A stretch of 64,000 nucleotides of DNA from Circinella umbellata. Taxonomy: Eukaryota; Mucoromycota; Mucoromycetes; Mucorales; Lichtheimiaceae. Below the pieces are notes generated by a model. The model was given only the letters and a program-made list of their open reading frames with translations, searched no databases and was not told the DNA's origin. How positions within the stretch are numbered: the first letter of the stretch is position 1; each line of letters opens with the position of its first letter. The translations under genes and the position numbers were made by a program. Where the stretch lies: positions 930,001 to 994,000 of the forward strand of contig JAIWNF010000004.1 in assembly GCA_025093555.1 (NCBI GenBank). The letters run 5' to 3'. This document shows positions 53,637 through 64,000 of the stretch, in pieces.

Positions 53637-54359
53637 ATGGTCCGCGCCTCTGTTTTGAACGACTGCTTGAACAGCATCAACAACGCTGAACGCCGTGGTA
53701 AGCGTCAAGTCATGATCCGTCCTTCCTCCAAGGTCATTGTCAAGTTCTTGTCTGTCATGCAAAAGCACGGTAAGCATTTTAGTATAATATTTCTTTCACA
53801 TTCCTTTTTTTCTCTTTTCCACATTTACAAAACAAACACACAAGACCCGTATTTAACTGGTTGAAAGTGGCTTTTTTTCTTTATGAAAAAATTATTACCA
53901 TTTTTGCCCTTTAATGATGCGGAAGAGTAACTTCACGTCTAATGCCGGATATATAGCACTATGGAATATGTTATAAATCCGTTAGAAGATTTGACACATT
54001 TATTATTATTTACCCCTCTTTTTTTATTATAATATGAAACATATGTATAATAATGGATTATTAATTTATTAAATGGAAATGGGAAATATACTCTATTAGG
54101 TTACATTGGTGAATTCGAAGAAATCGATGATCACCGTTCCGGTAAGATCGTTATCCAATTGAACGGTCGTTTGAACAAGTGTGGTGTTATCAGCCCCCGT
54201 TTCAACATCAAGATTTCTGAACTTGAAAAGTGGACCGCCAACCTTTTGCCCTCGCGTCAATTCGGTTATGTCATCTTGACCACCTCTGCCGGTATCATGG
54301 ACCACGAAGAAGCTCGTCGCAAGCACGTTGGTGGCAAGATTCTTGGTTTCTTCTACTAA
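53637..54359 (+). CDS. RPS22: 40S ribosomal protein uS8 (S15a/S22) (2 exons, 130 aa)
   Basis: Small-subunit ribosomal protein that binds the central domain of 18S rRNA. Exons 53637-53769 and 54100-54359 join in frame; 130 residues equals the yeast protein. It begins [18 protein letters not shown] and ends [14 protein letters not shown], both hallmark sequences. Codon use shifts to C-rich choices (GGT, GTC, AAG, TCC) compared with the AT-rich neighbours, as expected for a very highly expressed gene. TATTAG directly precedes the ATG, so an intron in the 5' UTR probably ends there. Confidence 0.98.
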
Positions 54360-54686
54360 GAAATTTTGTCTTCTTTTTTGTTCTTAACAAAATTTCAATT
54401 TAAAAAATAAAACGTTCTGGACTATTTGAACTGTATTAAAAAAAGTACCATTTATATACCCCTTTGCTTTTGCAAATTATAACTATTACAAAAATGAAAA
54501 ATTTATGCAAGTTTTATTGATATATTTATTTTTATAAATTGATTTATATGTTTTTCTATGTAGTAAAGAAAAAAAATTAGTATATATATGAGGGGCAAGA
54601 GGTTTATTTAGAGAAAAAAATAGATTGATGTATGGGTAACCTTGATGGTGAGGGGGATAATATATATATATATATAATATTGATTA
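54360..54686. other. Convergent spacer, 327 bp
   Basis: 3' flanks of uS8 and the transporter gene; TA run at about 54659-54676. Confidence 0.7.
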
Positions 54687-56259
54687 CTATGATTCGACTT
54701 TGACTTGACGATTAAGAATATAAAAGCCAATTAGTATAAGTATACTACCAACAATAGTTGAAGGAGGGGTCATAATGCCTGTAACGAATACATCCGTAAT
54801 AGCGACGGCAGGTACAGTTAACATGACACCTACTGCTGCGAAAACTGGATTTACCAATGCAATCACACACATAAAAGTAGCATTGTAAATAACACTCATG
54901 GAGGCAATACCTAACATAAAAATGAACGTACGCAGATCAGGGACTTCAAAAGTTTCATGGCCAATCCAATGAAAGATAGGGATAGGAATCCATAGTAACA
55001 AAAATGTCGTGATACCAATACCGGTGGTGACAGCATTAGCAAATAATACCGAAGGCCGTGGTGGTGCTGCATATTTTTTATAATAGACTTCATAAAATCC
55101 ATAAGTAGCTGCCGCAAAAGCTGCTACAACAATACCAAAGATGGATGCAGCATAACTCTTGTTATTGTCGTCATCACCATCACCAGTTCCATCGCTCACT
55201 TGATCATCATTATCATTAGAATCGGGAGAAGGCCAAAACGCCATTGCAAATACACCAGCGATACATAAAAAGACAGCAGCTATTTTGGACATGGCCAATT
55301 TATCACCCAACATCATGATAGAAAAAAGATAGGCAAAAAAACATCCAGTATTGAAAATAGCAGTTAAATTGGCCATACTTGTCAAATTGACACTGACATA
55401 CCATAAATAGGATGGAATGGTTAATAATGCCGCAATATAGATGACAGTGCGAATACAAAATGAAAATCTTGATACATGTTGCTGACCACGGACTTGTTGT
55501 AAATCTTCTAAAGATTGTTCCAATTCCAGTTTACATTCACGAGCCGTATCTTTGATTAATTCCAATAAACTTTTATTTGGACTCTTGTATCGTACAATTA
55601 ATTCACCAACAAACTGGATAGGTGCCATAAAAACATAACAACAATGGCTTACATATCTATTTTTTTTTCAAGTTTTGATAGATATTTTGTTTTGAACAGG
55701 TCGAATAGAAAATGTGGTTGTAGTGTCCATTTTGTTGATTTAAAAAATTAATAACTTGAATTTTTTTTTGCATTTCAACATCCTTCTCCTCTATTCTTTC
55801 CCTTCCCTGTTTCCCCACCCATACACCTGACATCACATGAGTCAAGCTTGTGAGACGAAAATAGAATCGGATAATGGTAGTATTTTACTTCCTTGATCAG
55901 CTCATTTTACAGAAACACTGTATACCCATAATGTATATAAGCTTGTTGTATTGATACATTGATTGATTTTCATACACCCCCGTATATATATATATTACAA
56001 TCACACCAAGCCAAAACAAAGAAAAAAAGAAAGTTATAAAGTAAATAATTTATACGTACAAAATCAAATAAGGTTTATGATAATTTGTTGTTCGTTGAAC
56101 ATATTGTGCTAACTCTGTTTGAAGTACAAACGAAATAATACATATACCCAGCATGACAGCTGCTAACATGGATCGTCCTCTTTTAATAGGTTGTTGTAAA
56201 GTAGGTGACGTCGAAATGTCAGTGATGGGAACAGAATGGTATGTTGGTGAAGAAGCCAT
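54687..56259 (-). CDS. Drug/metabolite transporter family membrane protein (2 exons, 389 aa)
   Basis: Ten-helix transporter of the EamA/SLC35-related superfamily; substrate not predictable. Exon 1 is 56259-56060 and exon 2 is 55656-54687. The donor GTACGT after ...KPYLI keeps the frame with the acceptor AAATAG, giving KPYLILYVSHCCYVFMAP. The N-terminal tail is Ser/Thr-rich and cytosolic. The repeat hallmark (LTSMANLTAIFNTGCFFAYL) is followed by an acidic loop of about 25 residues (SNDNDDQVSDGTGDGDD). The last helix is followed by a short tail ending VKVES. Fungal relatives include vacuolar-membrane transporters; location here is inferred only. Confidence 0.85.
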
Positions 56260-56469
56260 GATGCATTTATTATTATAATATACAATGCAAAAAATAAACT
56301 GAAGTGAGAGAGGGAAAGAAAGAAACCTGCAGTTGTATGAACCCTTTTGTTTATTTTAAACAACCGAATCTTCTATTTATTTTCTGTGTAAAGTGATATG
56401 AGGGGCTGATGTTGGCGTTTTAGAATAATTATATTTTTTTTATTCGCCTTGCATATACATATTATAAAC

Positions 56470-57102
56470 ATGTGGCATGAAGCTAGGGCTAATGAAAAGA
56501 GGGTAATCAGAATCCAATTTGACCTCTCTCTCTTTCTCTCTTCTCATATATATAATTATACACGTTTTTTTTTCTGTTTGTTTTTCCGTGTTCAATTTGC
56601 CAACTTGTGTCTAATGCTCATAAACATAAACTTAGATCAAAGAGTTGATGGTAGATCATAAAAAACGTGCTGAACGTCGACGCGCTTTCTATGAATCACG
56701 GGTATATATCTTATATTATTTACTATTGAATATTTTATTCTGAAACTATTTGTTTATTTAAAAAAACAATAACAAACTACTATAAACTATTACAAATATA
56801 TAGCTTGGCGACCCAAAGCAATTACTAAGAGTCATTGGGTCATCAACAAAACTTTATCCTGATGCTGAACAGTTTTATTATCATGAGAATCAAGATAATC
56901 TGTGAGTAATTAACGAACACTTACACCCTTTCTCTTTTGAATAAAAGACAATGAGAAAAATTACAGGAACGATAATAACGAGACTTATGTATATATTCTA
57001 CTGTATTTATAGCATGCCTTGGCAAGGCAATACTGATATTAGAATTGACAGGTGAACAATATAAGAATGAAACTATTTATGTATAGTATATAAACTAATC
57101 TA

Positions 57103-57143
<41 letters not shown>

Positions 57144-58977
57144 ACGAAATAGATTTGATGGTCGCTCATTATTGGATTATGTTCCTGAAAAAAAGACAAA
57201 ACAAATAATGCCTGTAAAAGAACAACACATGATGGATGAATTGAATTTTGAACGATATCATGATCTTGTAGAAGCTGAGCGACTAAAAGGTAATAATATT
57301 AATATTAATATTAATATTAATAATGAAAAAAAATACATATATCTAAATATATTATTATAGTTTCTGAACGAGAACGATTAAATGAAGTGGAAGAAGAATG
57401 GACAAAACTATTAGAAAGGCATAAAGCACTTTTAGCCATGTTAAATAATTCAAAGTAGGAAATAAATAATTTATATAATATAGATGAATGATAGTTAACC
57501 AATTCTAAATTTATATGTAGAAAACCAGAAAAAGGATATGGATATGATTATGGTACTTCAAATGTATCCAATGACGATGCTCTAGAACAAGAAGACGAAT
57601 CTCAATTACTAAAAGAAGCTGATATTCTTCAATATGTGGATGATTTAACTGATAAGGATAAAAAAACACTTAATGATATGGCAAGTAAATATGGTATTCG
57701 TAATTATTCTCGTCTTCTGCGCATGGTCAAAAGAGATCGTGATGAACAATTAAGAGAATTAAAAGCTAAGCAGGTAAATAGTAATAATAAAAAGAAAGGA
57801 AGGATAGAATGATGATCCCAATCGGTTGTTATTAGAATTTTTTTTTACTAAAGGAAGAAAATGGTAGGGTAAAGACAATGGAGGAAAATCAAAGGATGCC
57901 AGTAGTGGAAGTAGCAGTCGACGATCAAGAGATGAACGTAGTAGTCGACGTAGAAGAAGACGATCACGATATGATCGAAAAAGTCCATCTAGAGGAGGTC
58001 GATCTAGTCCAACTTATGAACCTTACTATAATGATTCTGAAAGTGATAGTTCAGTTGAAGAAGATGAAAATAGTAATTCTCAATCTGATGTAGTGATTGA
58101 ATTCGGCTCTTCTTCATCCAACCTACCTGAACAGCATGATGAAGATCCCCGAACATCGTCAACATTAGCATCTTCATCACGAGATCGTCATGCTTCTCAA
58201 GAAAGAGGGTAAAATCCCTATTTTTCAATTATATTATCTATAACACAATTGAGATATTTGTATAAGTGTGAACTTACTAAATGAACATGAAGAAGAAAAT
58301 CATCTATAGAAAATAACCAACCATCATCATCATCAGCACTATCCAAAGATACAAAAAAGTTAACACCTATGGAAAGACTTCGATTGAAAATGCGCGAAGG
58401 ATTAGAAAAACAAAGTAAGATTATATTCGGAAGAGAACTTTATTTGCTGAAGTATTAAAAGTAAAACTAATGACTCATTTTTTAATTAAAAAAAATTGAT
58501 GCAGATGAACGAGAAAAGAAACATCAAGAACGTGAATATGAATTAAATGTACTTCGTGGATCATATAAAGGAGATCGAGATGTTTCAGAAAAAAAATCAT
58601 CATCGGATAAAAAATCTACAACTAGACGATATTATTCACCAAGCGGTTCTGACAATGACCGATCACCTAGTCCATCATCACATGGAAAACGACGACGATA
58701 TCGATCACCTAGTACAAGTGGATCAGATAATAATAGTGATAGTAGTAGTAATAGACGAAGAAGGCGACGTAGTCCATCCATAAAACGATCCAAGCATAGA
58801 TCTCGCTCGAGAAGTCCAAGTAGTAGACGACATTCTTCCTCTTCACATCATCATAAATCAAGTAGTAGTAGTAGTCGTCGTTCTCATTATGACCATCACC
58901 ATCATCATTCAAAGTCATCAAAAAGAAGATCTCGATCCCGTTCCCGTTCTCGATCAAGTAGACATAAAAGACGTTAG
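56470..58977 (+). CDS. CLASRP/SWAP2-like SR-related splicing protein (10 exons, 551 aa)
   Basis: Animal CLASRP (SFRS16) binds CLK4 and affects splice choice. Exons 56470-56502, 56636-56701, 56804-56901, 57013-57051, 57153-57289, 57361-57454, 57521-57773, 57868-58208, 58293-58414 and 58505-58977 join in frame. The conserved N-terminus is clear: MWHEARANEKR, then MVDHKKRAERRRAFYESR, MPWQGNTD and IDRFDGRSLLDYVP. Downstream come coiled-coil charged regions, a PMERLRLKMREGLEKQ block, and an RS-rich C-terminus (SRSRSRSRSS-type repeats) typical of the family. Intron 4 has a (GT)n microsatellite and intron 5 an (ATT)n stretch. Exon 9 starts at a tandem AAGAAG acceptor that could give plus or minus one residue. 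Confidence 0.93.
57105..57140. repeat. (GT)n microsatellite inside CLASRP intron
   Basis: About 18 GT dinucleotides immediately before the acceptor of exon 5. Confidence 0.95.
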
Positions 58978-59140
58978 CCAAAGAAAACACATTTTTTAAA
59001 GGAAAAGGATGAAGGAAAGAAAAAGTATATAAATTATATAGAGAGAAGGGTAAAAACATAATATAATATAATGTCACATTTGTATGTACAATTTGGTTCT
59101 TAAGGTGTTGATTTTGGAGAAAGAGAGAAATGATATATAT

Positions 59141-59756
59141 TTAATCAACAAGTCGCAGTAAACTTTTCTCCAAAATATATTTTCCTTCCTTATATTTCTG
59201 TTGAGAATCATATGCTTTAATCTAAGAATTGTAATTATTAGCTATAGTATTATTCATGCGAAAGGGAGAAATAAATACTCTGGACTTACATATTTCCACC
59301 CTAACATGGTTCCACAGCGTACACAGCTTATAGATGCAATTCGATGTCTTCCTGTCGTCATATTTCTATATATATATTATTTAATATACATTTCTTTATA
59401 GTTGGTTGATCTGTCAAAAAGTTTCCTTTTTTATTTACCTTTCTTGTTGTTCTTCACCTTCTTCGATATTAACACTATGCTTTTATTATTAGTTAAATAG
59501 TTTCTTGCTTCATATATTATAGTAATATAAGTAACACTTACACTCCACAGAATAAATATGCTTGACCATATTGTCCTTGGAAATCCTAATTTATTTACAA
59601 ACCTTTCCATTACTAATTGAATTATTACAAAGGAATACTAAAGAAAGACAAAATTACCTTTGACATGACTTTATCACTTGTTGAAAGGTGTGAACGACAT
59701 GTCGAACAGCCATAGACTTTTTTACCATTTAAATATTCTCGATATTTTAACCCCAT
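59141..59756 (-). CDS. Yippee-like zinc-binding protein (5 exons, 111 aa)
   Basis: Small conserved eukaryotic zinc protein; roles in cell cycle and in GID-type ubiquitin ligases are reported for relatives. Exons 59756-59658, 59585-59542, 59474-59439, 59365-59290 and 59221-59141 join in frame to 112 codons with stop. It starts MGLKYREYLNGKKVYGCSTC. The Yippee consensus is matched: C17-x2-C20, G40, L44, N50, G65, C74-x2-C77, G82-W-K-Y85, K96 and E103. Between N50 and G65 there is one residue more than the usual spacing of 13. The model uses the ATG at 59756; the longer open frame upstream of it is hydrophobic and not part of the family. All four introns are below 90 nt. Confidence 0.94.
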
Positions 59757-59909
59757 TTGTCCAATTAACAAACAAGTATATATATTAAAATAAATAAATA
59801 AAGAAAAGAGAAAAGAAAAGGAGGAAAAAAGAAGAGAGAGAAAAGAGAACAGACAGAACAATAGTTGTTCCCATAAATGGTATTTTTATATATCATAATG
59901 GTTTCATCT

Positions 59910-60695
59910 TCAGTTGTTCTGCAACATGTTAGTAATCCTCCGTTCTATTTGCTTTAGATCCTCTGGTCTCGATAACCGATGATCTCCATCTTGAATTATA
60001 TCGAGCTTAACATTATTATTCCCCCATGCTTGTAATGTTCTCATTAGTTCTTGCGCATGAGCTAAAGGTACGTCAACATCATTGGCTCCATGTAAGAGAG
60101 TAATTGGACATTGTATCTTATTATTATCATTCTTATTTCTATTATTTTTATCTTTGTACTTGTTGAGTAAAAGAACAGATCGTGAATCAAGTAAACTTGC
60201 TATAGGTATTTCATAATAACCAGAAGGATCATATTGAGAGGGTCGTTTCCATATATAGTTTCGATTATCTCGATGTTCCATTGGTACTTGTTCTGTTAGC
60301 CAACGTTCAGTAAAATCGACCCCACCGCCGATACCCACAATGCCACGGATTTCATTCGGGAATCGTTGAGCAAGTAATAATGATATCCAAGTTCCCATAC
60401 TTGAACAGATTAAATAGATATTTTGCAATGGATTATCGAGAATGAGTTGACAACTATTTTCATACCATTGTTGAACCGATCCATCTATTGGATAATGATC
60501 CCATGCCATGAATCCAAAACCGTTTCTTTGAGCAATATCATATGTCAAATGACTTTTACGTGATGTCATAAATTCAGATCGATAACCAGGAATAAAACAC
60601 AATGTGGTATTCTTTGTTGTATTAGGTGAAATAAATATATATTTTGTACCAGAAATCGTCTGGCGAACTAATCGAGCTGGAATATTAATGGTCAT
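59910..60695 (-). CDS. ABHD10-like alpha/beta hydrolase (intronless, 261 aa)
   Basis: Serine hydrolase of the alpha/beta fold; mammalian ABHD10 is a mitochondrial acyl-protein thioesterase/esterase. A single open frame starts at ATG 60695. The oxyanion region is FIPGYRSEFMTSRK, followed by FGFMAWDHYPIDG. The nucleophile motif is C97-S-S99-M-G101 (GxSxG variant) in LICSSMGTW. The acid is likely in LLHGANDVDVP and the histidine in DGDHRLSRPEDL, giving a full triad. No strong mitochondrial presequence is seen. It is one of the few intronless genes here. Confidence 0.88.
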   Translation of the reverse strand: MTINIPARLVRQTISGTKYIFISPNTTKNTTLCFIPGYRSEFMTSRKSHLTYDIAQRNGFGFMAWDHYPIDGSVQQWYENSCQLILDNPLQNIYLICSSMGTWISLLLAQRFPNEIRGIVGIGGGVDFTERWLTEQVPMEHRDNRNYIWKRPSQYDPSGYYEIPIASLLDSRSVLLLNKYKDKNNRNKNDNNKIQCPITLLHGANDVDVPLAHAQELMRTLQAWGNNNVKLDIIQDGDHRLSRPEDLKQIERRITNMLQNN

Positions 60696-61020
60696 TGATT
60701 ATTTTGTTTCAGAAAAAGAAAAAAAAAACAGAAAGTTTATTGTTGTACCTGGTTTTTTTTTGCGGCAATTTAATTACAGTTAAACCCACCCAATTATGCT
60801 TTCTCTTTTATCTTTTCATTCATCCAATTCATTCGGAACTACCTTAAACGACTAGCCAGCCCCTTCTCGATTTTACCGTACACGTGACCCGAAAAAATCG
60901 CGGATAAATTTGTTTCCGTAAAAAACTCAGTGATCAAAAAAAAAATAAAGTACCTGTTTTTTTCTAAAAGAAAATTGTTATACTTTTTTTTACTTTAAGG
61001 AGAAAGAGAAGATATAATAG

Positions 61021-61283
61021 TCAATGACCAATGGCAACAACAAATAGAAGCAGAGGAGTCGATTGCTCACCTTCAGGAAGCATTTGCTAATATGCAGCAA
61101 GCACTTGGTGGTGCTTATAACAACTATCGTGGTTTATTAGACCAGCATCAACGTGACGTCTTTGATCGTTCAGTCCGTGATAACAACATCAATGATTACT
61201 TTCATCATGTTCGTCGGTATCGTGAACGACGACGCCGTGATCGAACGTGGCGTGACGATAATCCATATACACGCTACCTCTAA
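61021..61283 (+). CDS. Small Arg-rich protein, 5' end uncertain
   Basis: A coding-like frame runs from at least 61021 (NDQWQQQIEAEESIAHLQEA) to the stop at 61281-61283. The first in-frame ATG is at 61092, giving 63 residues (MQQALGGAYNNYRGLLDQH then an Arg-rich tail RRYRERRRRDRTW). The part before that ATG also looks like protein, and a GATATAATAG acceptor-like site ends at 61020, so an upstream exon may exist, but no ATG-bearing exon is found in the short space before the divergent hydrolase gene. Codon use (CGT, GGT) differs from the flanking non-coding DNA. No family recognised. Confidence 0.5.
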
Positions 61284-63895
61284 ACTACATTTCTACCCAT
61301 TTTTTTTTCATATGTTTAGATTCCCATTTCATTTACTCATCCACTATTCGTATTTTTGTTCAACAAGTGGTAAATAAAATCAAACAAGGCAAGGTAAAAT
61401 AGATAATAGAAATATGGTCTTTTATGAGAATCCATAAACTTATATAAAAGTAAATAAAATGATAGACATTATTAATTAATCATATTCAAGTCTGTATTTA
61501 TAATTTTTTGATGCATGGTCTTTTTATTCTACAAATATTACATGTTTCATCAAGGATCCATGTATTTCAAGATTAACTCTAAATTATTAATTTTTGCCAT
61601 CATCCATTATCATTACTTTTATTATTATTACTATTATTATTACGTATCACTTTTTTTTATTATTATTTTTTATTATCATTTTTTATTGTCACTTTTTTAT
61701 TGTCAATTTTTTTTCGTCAATTTTTTTTTTCGTTATTACTATTACCATTATCGGAATTTTAAACGGAAAAACATATTTCCTGTTTCTGAAACTCAAATTT
61801 TCGGTAAAATCGAGAAGAGGCTAGGGGGTGTCTTAAAACACCAAAAAGAATGAAGTTACATATATATGTTATTAAACAAGTTTCTGTTTACTATACCCTA
61901 ATTCCCCACCATCCATGAATCAACAATATCTACAAGGAATATTTTTATTTATTGAATTTAAACACAAAAAATATATAAAAAGAATTATCAAGACATCTTA
62001 GGGAACGTTTATATTAAAAAATAATATAGTACGTACCAACCGACTGAAACGGTTGCTAGGTTTTTACAATGAGAAATTGAATAGATTTGAATTTCAAAGT
62101 TGGTTTGAAGAAATCTTTTGCTTATGAAAAAAAAAAGCAGAAACGGTTTAGGGAAGCAGCACAAAATGTCTGTCTTTTATTGGAATCACATGGAAATAAA
62201 ATTTATGTTGGATATATTTATTATAAAAAAAGAAAAACATATACTCTCAATATTTTCACTTGATCAAATAATAATAATGAGATTCTCTTAAAAATTCAGC
62301 TACTTTGAAAGTTCCGATGCATCCATAGTAATCTTAAAATATATGCTCACTTTTGAAAAGTGTTAAAATACCATAGCCTCATCCCTAGCATTCTACACTT
62401 TTTACAAATACTGTGAAGTCAATATAGAAAGTTGTACAAGATGACAAAAACGTACAACACCGATCAGATAATGCTTTTTTTTTTTTTTTGGCCCATTCCT
62501 TTGTGCATAAAAAATTGAAGATCTGATAAAAGAGCCCGGTTTCCAGCTTTAATATAAGCGGGAAAAAGATATGAATATTAGAAAATATTACAATTGGCAA
62601 GAGTCAAAAGAATGGGTCCGTCATCCCTATATGATATCCTCATCAGGTACAAAGCACTATATAATTGACAAGCAAAACAAGTGATTTAATATTTTAGTAA
62701 AAAAAAATGCTCGTTAATGATATTTTATCATGTTTCTATTGATTAATACTTAATAAAATTATTAAAGTCAGTTTGTCATCGACTTGTTTATAACAACAAT
62801 ATACTTACAATATGTATCAAAATGATTTTGGTTTATCAGATGGGCTATACATGTTACTCAGCAAAGAATTTTTTAATTCATCGGAATTGATGAGGTATTT
62901 GGTGTCACCTCACATTACTGACTTTAATAACTGACGATTTATCCGAACTGGATCCTTTTCATTTGACAGGGTCATATCATTGTCATTCTCTCGTTCCTAC
63001 ATTAAGAATAAAACCATCGTATTTTATTTTAAATAATTTCCGTTAAAGATCGACTAAACTATATTGAGGGATCGACCGCCTTGTATGGGTGTTTGCGTAG
63101 AGTAAAATTCACCAATTTTATCGAATTTTTAAACTAGCATAATTTTATGTCTCTAATTAAAAGAAAAAAAGGGAATTAGGAATAATGCGTCAAAATAAAC
63201 AATGACGGTCAATTGTTTCATCGTCACCATAACAATAATATTTAAAATGGTGTAGTAACTTTTCTGTTATTTATGCATAATCAACAGTAATTATATTATG
63301 TTTCTCATTTTTCTTTCAGCAATATACAATCCAAGAGAAACAGCTGTAAAATGTAAAACATTTCAATAATTTCTGGTTTTCAGCTAATGATATAGCCCAG
63401 AAGTAGTTTTTTGTTAACCTAAAATACTACTCTAATATATACTCAAAAAAATCAAGCGCATATCTGTTTAATACATACCATGACACTTTACTAGACAGCA
63501 CTTATCACAAGGAAAGAGCGCGGACAAAACGGATGGGCTGGAAAATAACAAATGAGCTATGCGCTTTGTTACATAACAGGTTGGGAATGTTCAGTTCGCT
63601 ATACTAATAATACGAGAAAAATTTTCGCCGCGGGAATCAGAAAGTTCACTTATCATCGTATAAATAATGATAATGCCGAAACAGGATATGTTACTTTTGA
63701 TGTAATATATGTTGCTTCAAAACTCATCATAGAAAATATTCATAGAAGAAAAAAAAACATTGTGTCACCTTTGAGAATAAAAAAAAACTCAAGTTATTTA
63801 TATAAAGAGGAGATAAAGCGATGACATTATTACTTGGTCTTTTCTTTTTTTTTCTTGGTGATATACGGACGTGTTCTATATAATAATTTGAAACA
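61284..63895. other. Gene-poor region, 2.6 kb
   Basis: TTA/TTTA-rich low-complexity sequence at about 61600-61760 makes long spurious open frames. A short coding-like fragment (RLKRLLGFYNEKLNRFEFQS) appears at about 62030-62130 without partners. A frame at 63552-63824 has no coding character. The promoter of the next gene is at the right edge. Confidence 0.5.
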
Positions 63896-64000
63896 ATGGT
63901 TAACGCTATCGCTGTCTTACAAGGTGCTGCTGCTGCAGTCTTTGGTTACGTTTCTTTCCATCAATGTGGGCCTAATGACTCTACTTCTATCTTTGCCAAT
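63896..64000 (+). CDS. SOD1: Cu/Zn superoxide dismutase, N-terminal part (runs off window)
   Basis: Detoxifies superoxide in the cytosol. Only the first 35 codons are inside the window: MVNAIAVLQG matches the family start (M-V-x-A-x-A-V-L-x-G), followed by VFGYVSFHQ, the first beta strands. The insert Ala-Ala-Ala-Ala and the sequence CGPNDSTSIFA are less usual, so the match rests on a short stretch. No intron is seen yet. The metal-binding part lies outside. Confidence 0.72.
   Translation, partial: MVNAIAVLQGAAAAVFGYVSFHQCGPNDSTSIFAN

Noticed and set aside
61515..61853. Long Phe/Tyr/Ile-rich frame resembling a membrane protein
   Set aside because: Translation of TTA/TTTA low-complexity repeats; no real helices or family pattern.
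63552..63824. 90-codon frame upstream of SOD1
   Set aside because: No coding composition and no neighbouring exons; lies where the SOD1 promoter is expected.

Overview
The window looks like nuclear DNA of an early-diverging filamentous fungus, most likely a mucoralean (Mucor/Rhizopus-like) Mucoromycota; the exact species cannot be told from sequence alone. Reasons: AT-rich DNA, genes cut by many short introns with GTAAGT/GTATGT donors and TATAG/TTAG acceptors, N/S/Q-rich protein linkers, a fungal-type fused ARG5,6 gene, and animal-like genes often absent from budding yeasts (CLASRP-like, Yippee, ABHD10-like, NUDT19-like). No bacterial signals (Shine-Dalgarno sites, operons, CRISPR) were seen. 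Gene models were built by joining reading frames across splice sites by eye. Frames close exactly in every model I call complete, but none has transcript support.

Layout. 1-14.9 kb: end of an unknown gene, beta-carbonic anhydrase (-), a seven-exon multipass membrane protein (-), an Ede1/Eps15-like endocytic scaffold (+), an F-box/leucine-rich protein (+) and a signal peptide peptidase (-). 14.9-21.2 kb: gene-poor, with one decayed gene and several short candidate genes. 21.2-33.5 kb: succinate dehydrogenase anchor subunit (-) sharing a 167-bp promoter region with a DTW-domain tRNA modification enzyme (+), then mitochondrial ARG5,6 (-), a MITE, a peroxisomal NUDT19-like Nudix hydrolase (-) and a 1040-residue adenylate-forming reductase (-). 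33.5-36.9 kb: gene-poor, with a truncated second MITE copy. 36.9-45.6 kb: BiP/Kar2 (-), an Evi5/Gyp5-like TBC RabGAP (-) and Gos1 SNARE (-). 45.6-61.3 kb: small genes, a 14-exon unknown protein with a KH-like segment (-), ribosomal protein uS8 (+), a drug/metabolite transporter family protein (-), a CLASRP-like splicing protein (+), Yippee (-), an ABHD10-like hydrolase (-) and a short Arg-rich protein (+). 61.3-63.9 kb is empty, then a Cu/Zn superoxide dismutase starts and runs off the window.

The genes are mostly housekeeping functions scattered as in other eukaryotes. One loose theme is membrane traffic and ER quality control (Ede1, SPP, Kar2, TBC RabGAP, Gos1). The least ordinary items are the adenylate-forming reductase beside a peroxisomal Nudix enzyme, the MITE family, several very small multi-exon genes, and the KH-like protein with no recognised family.
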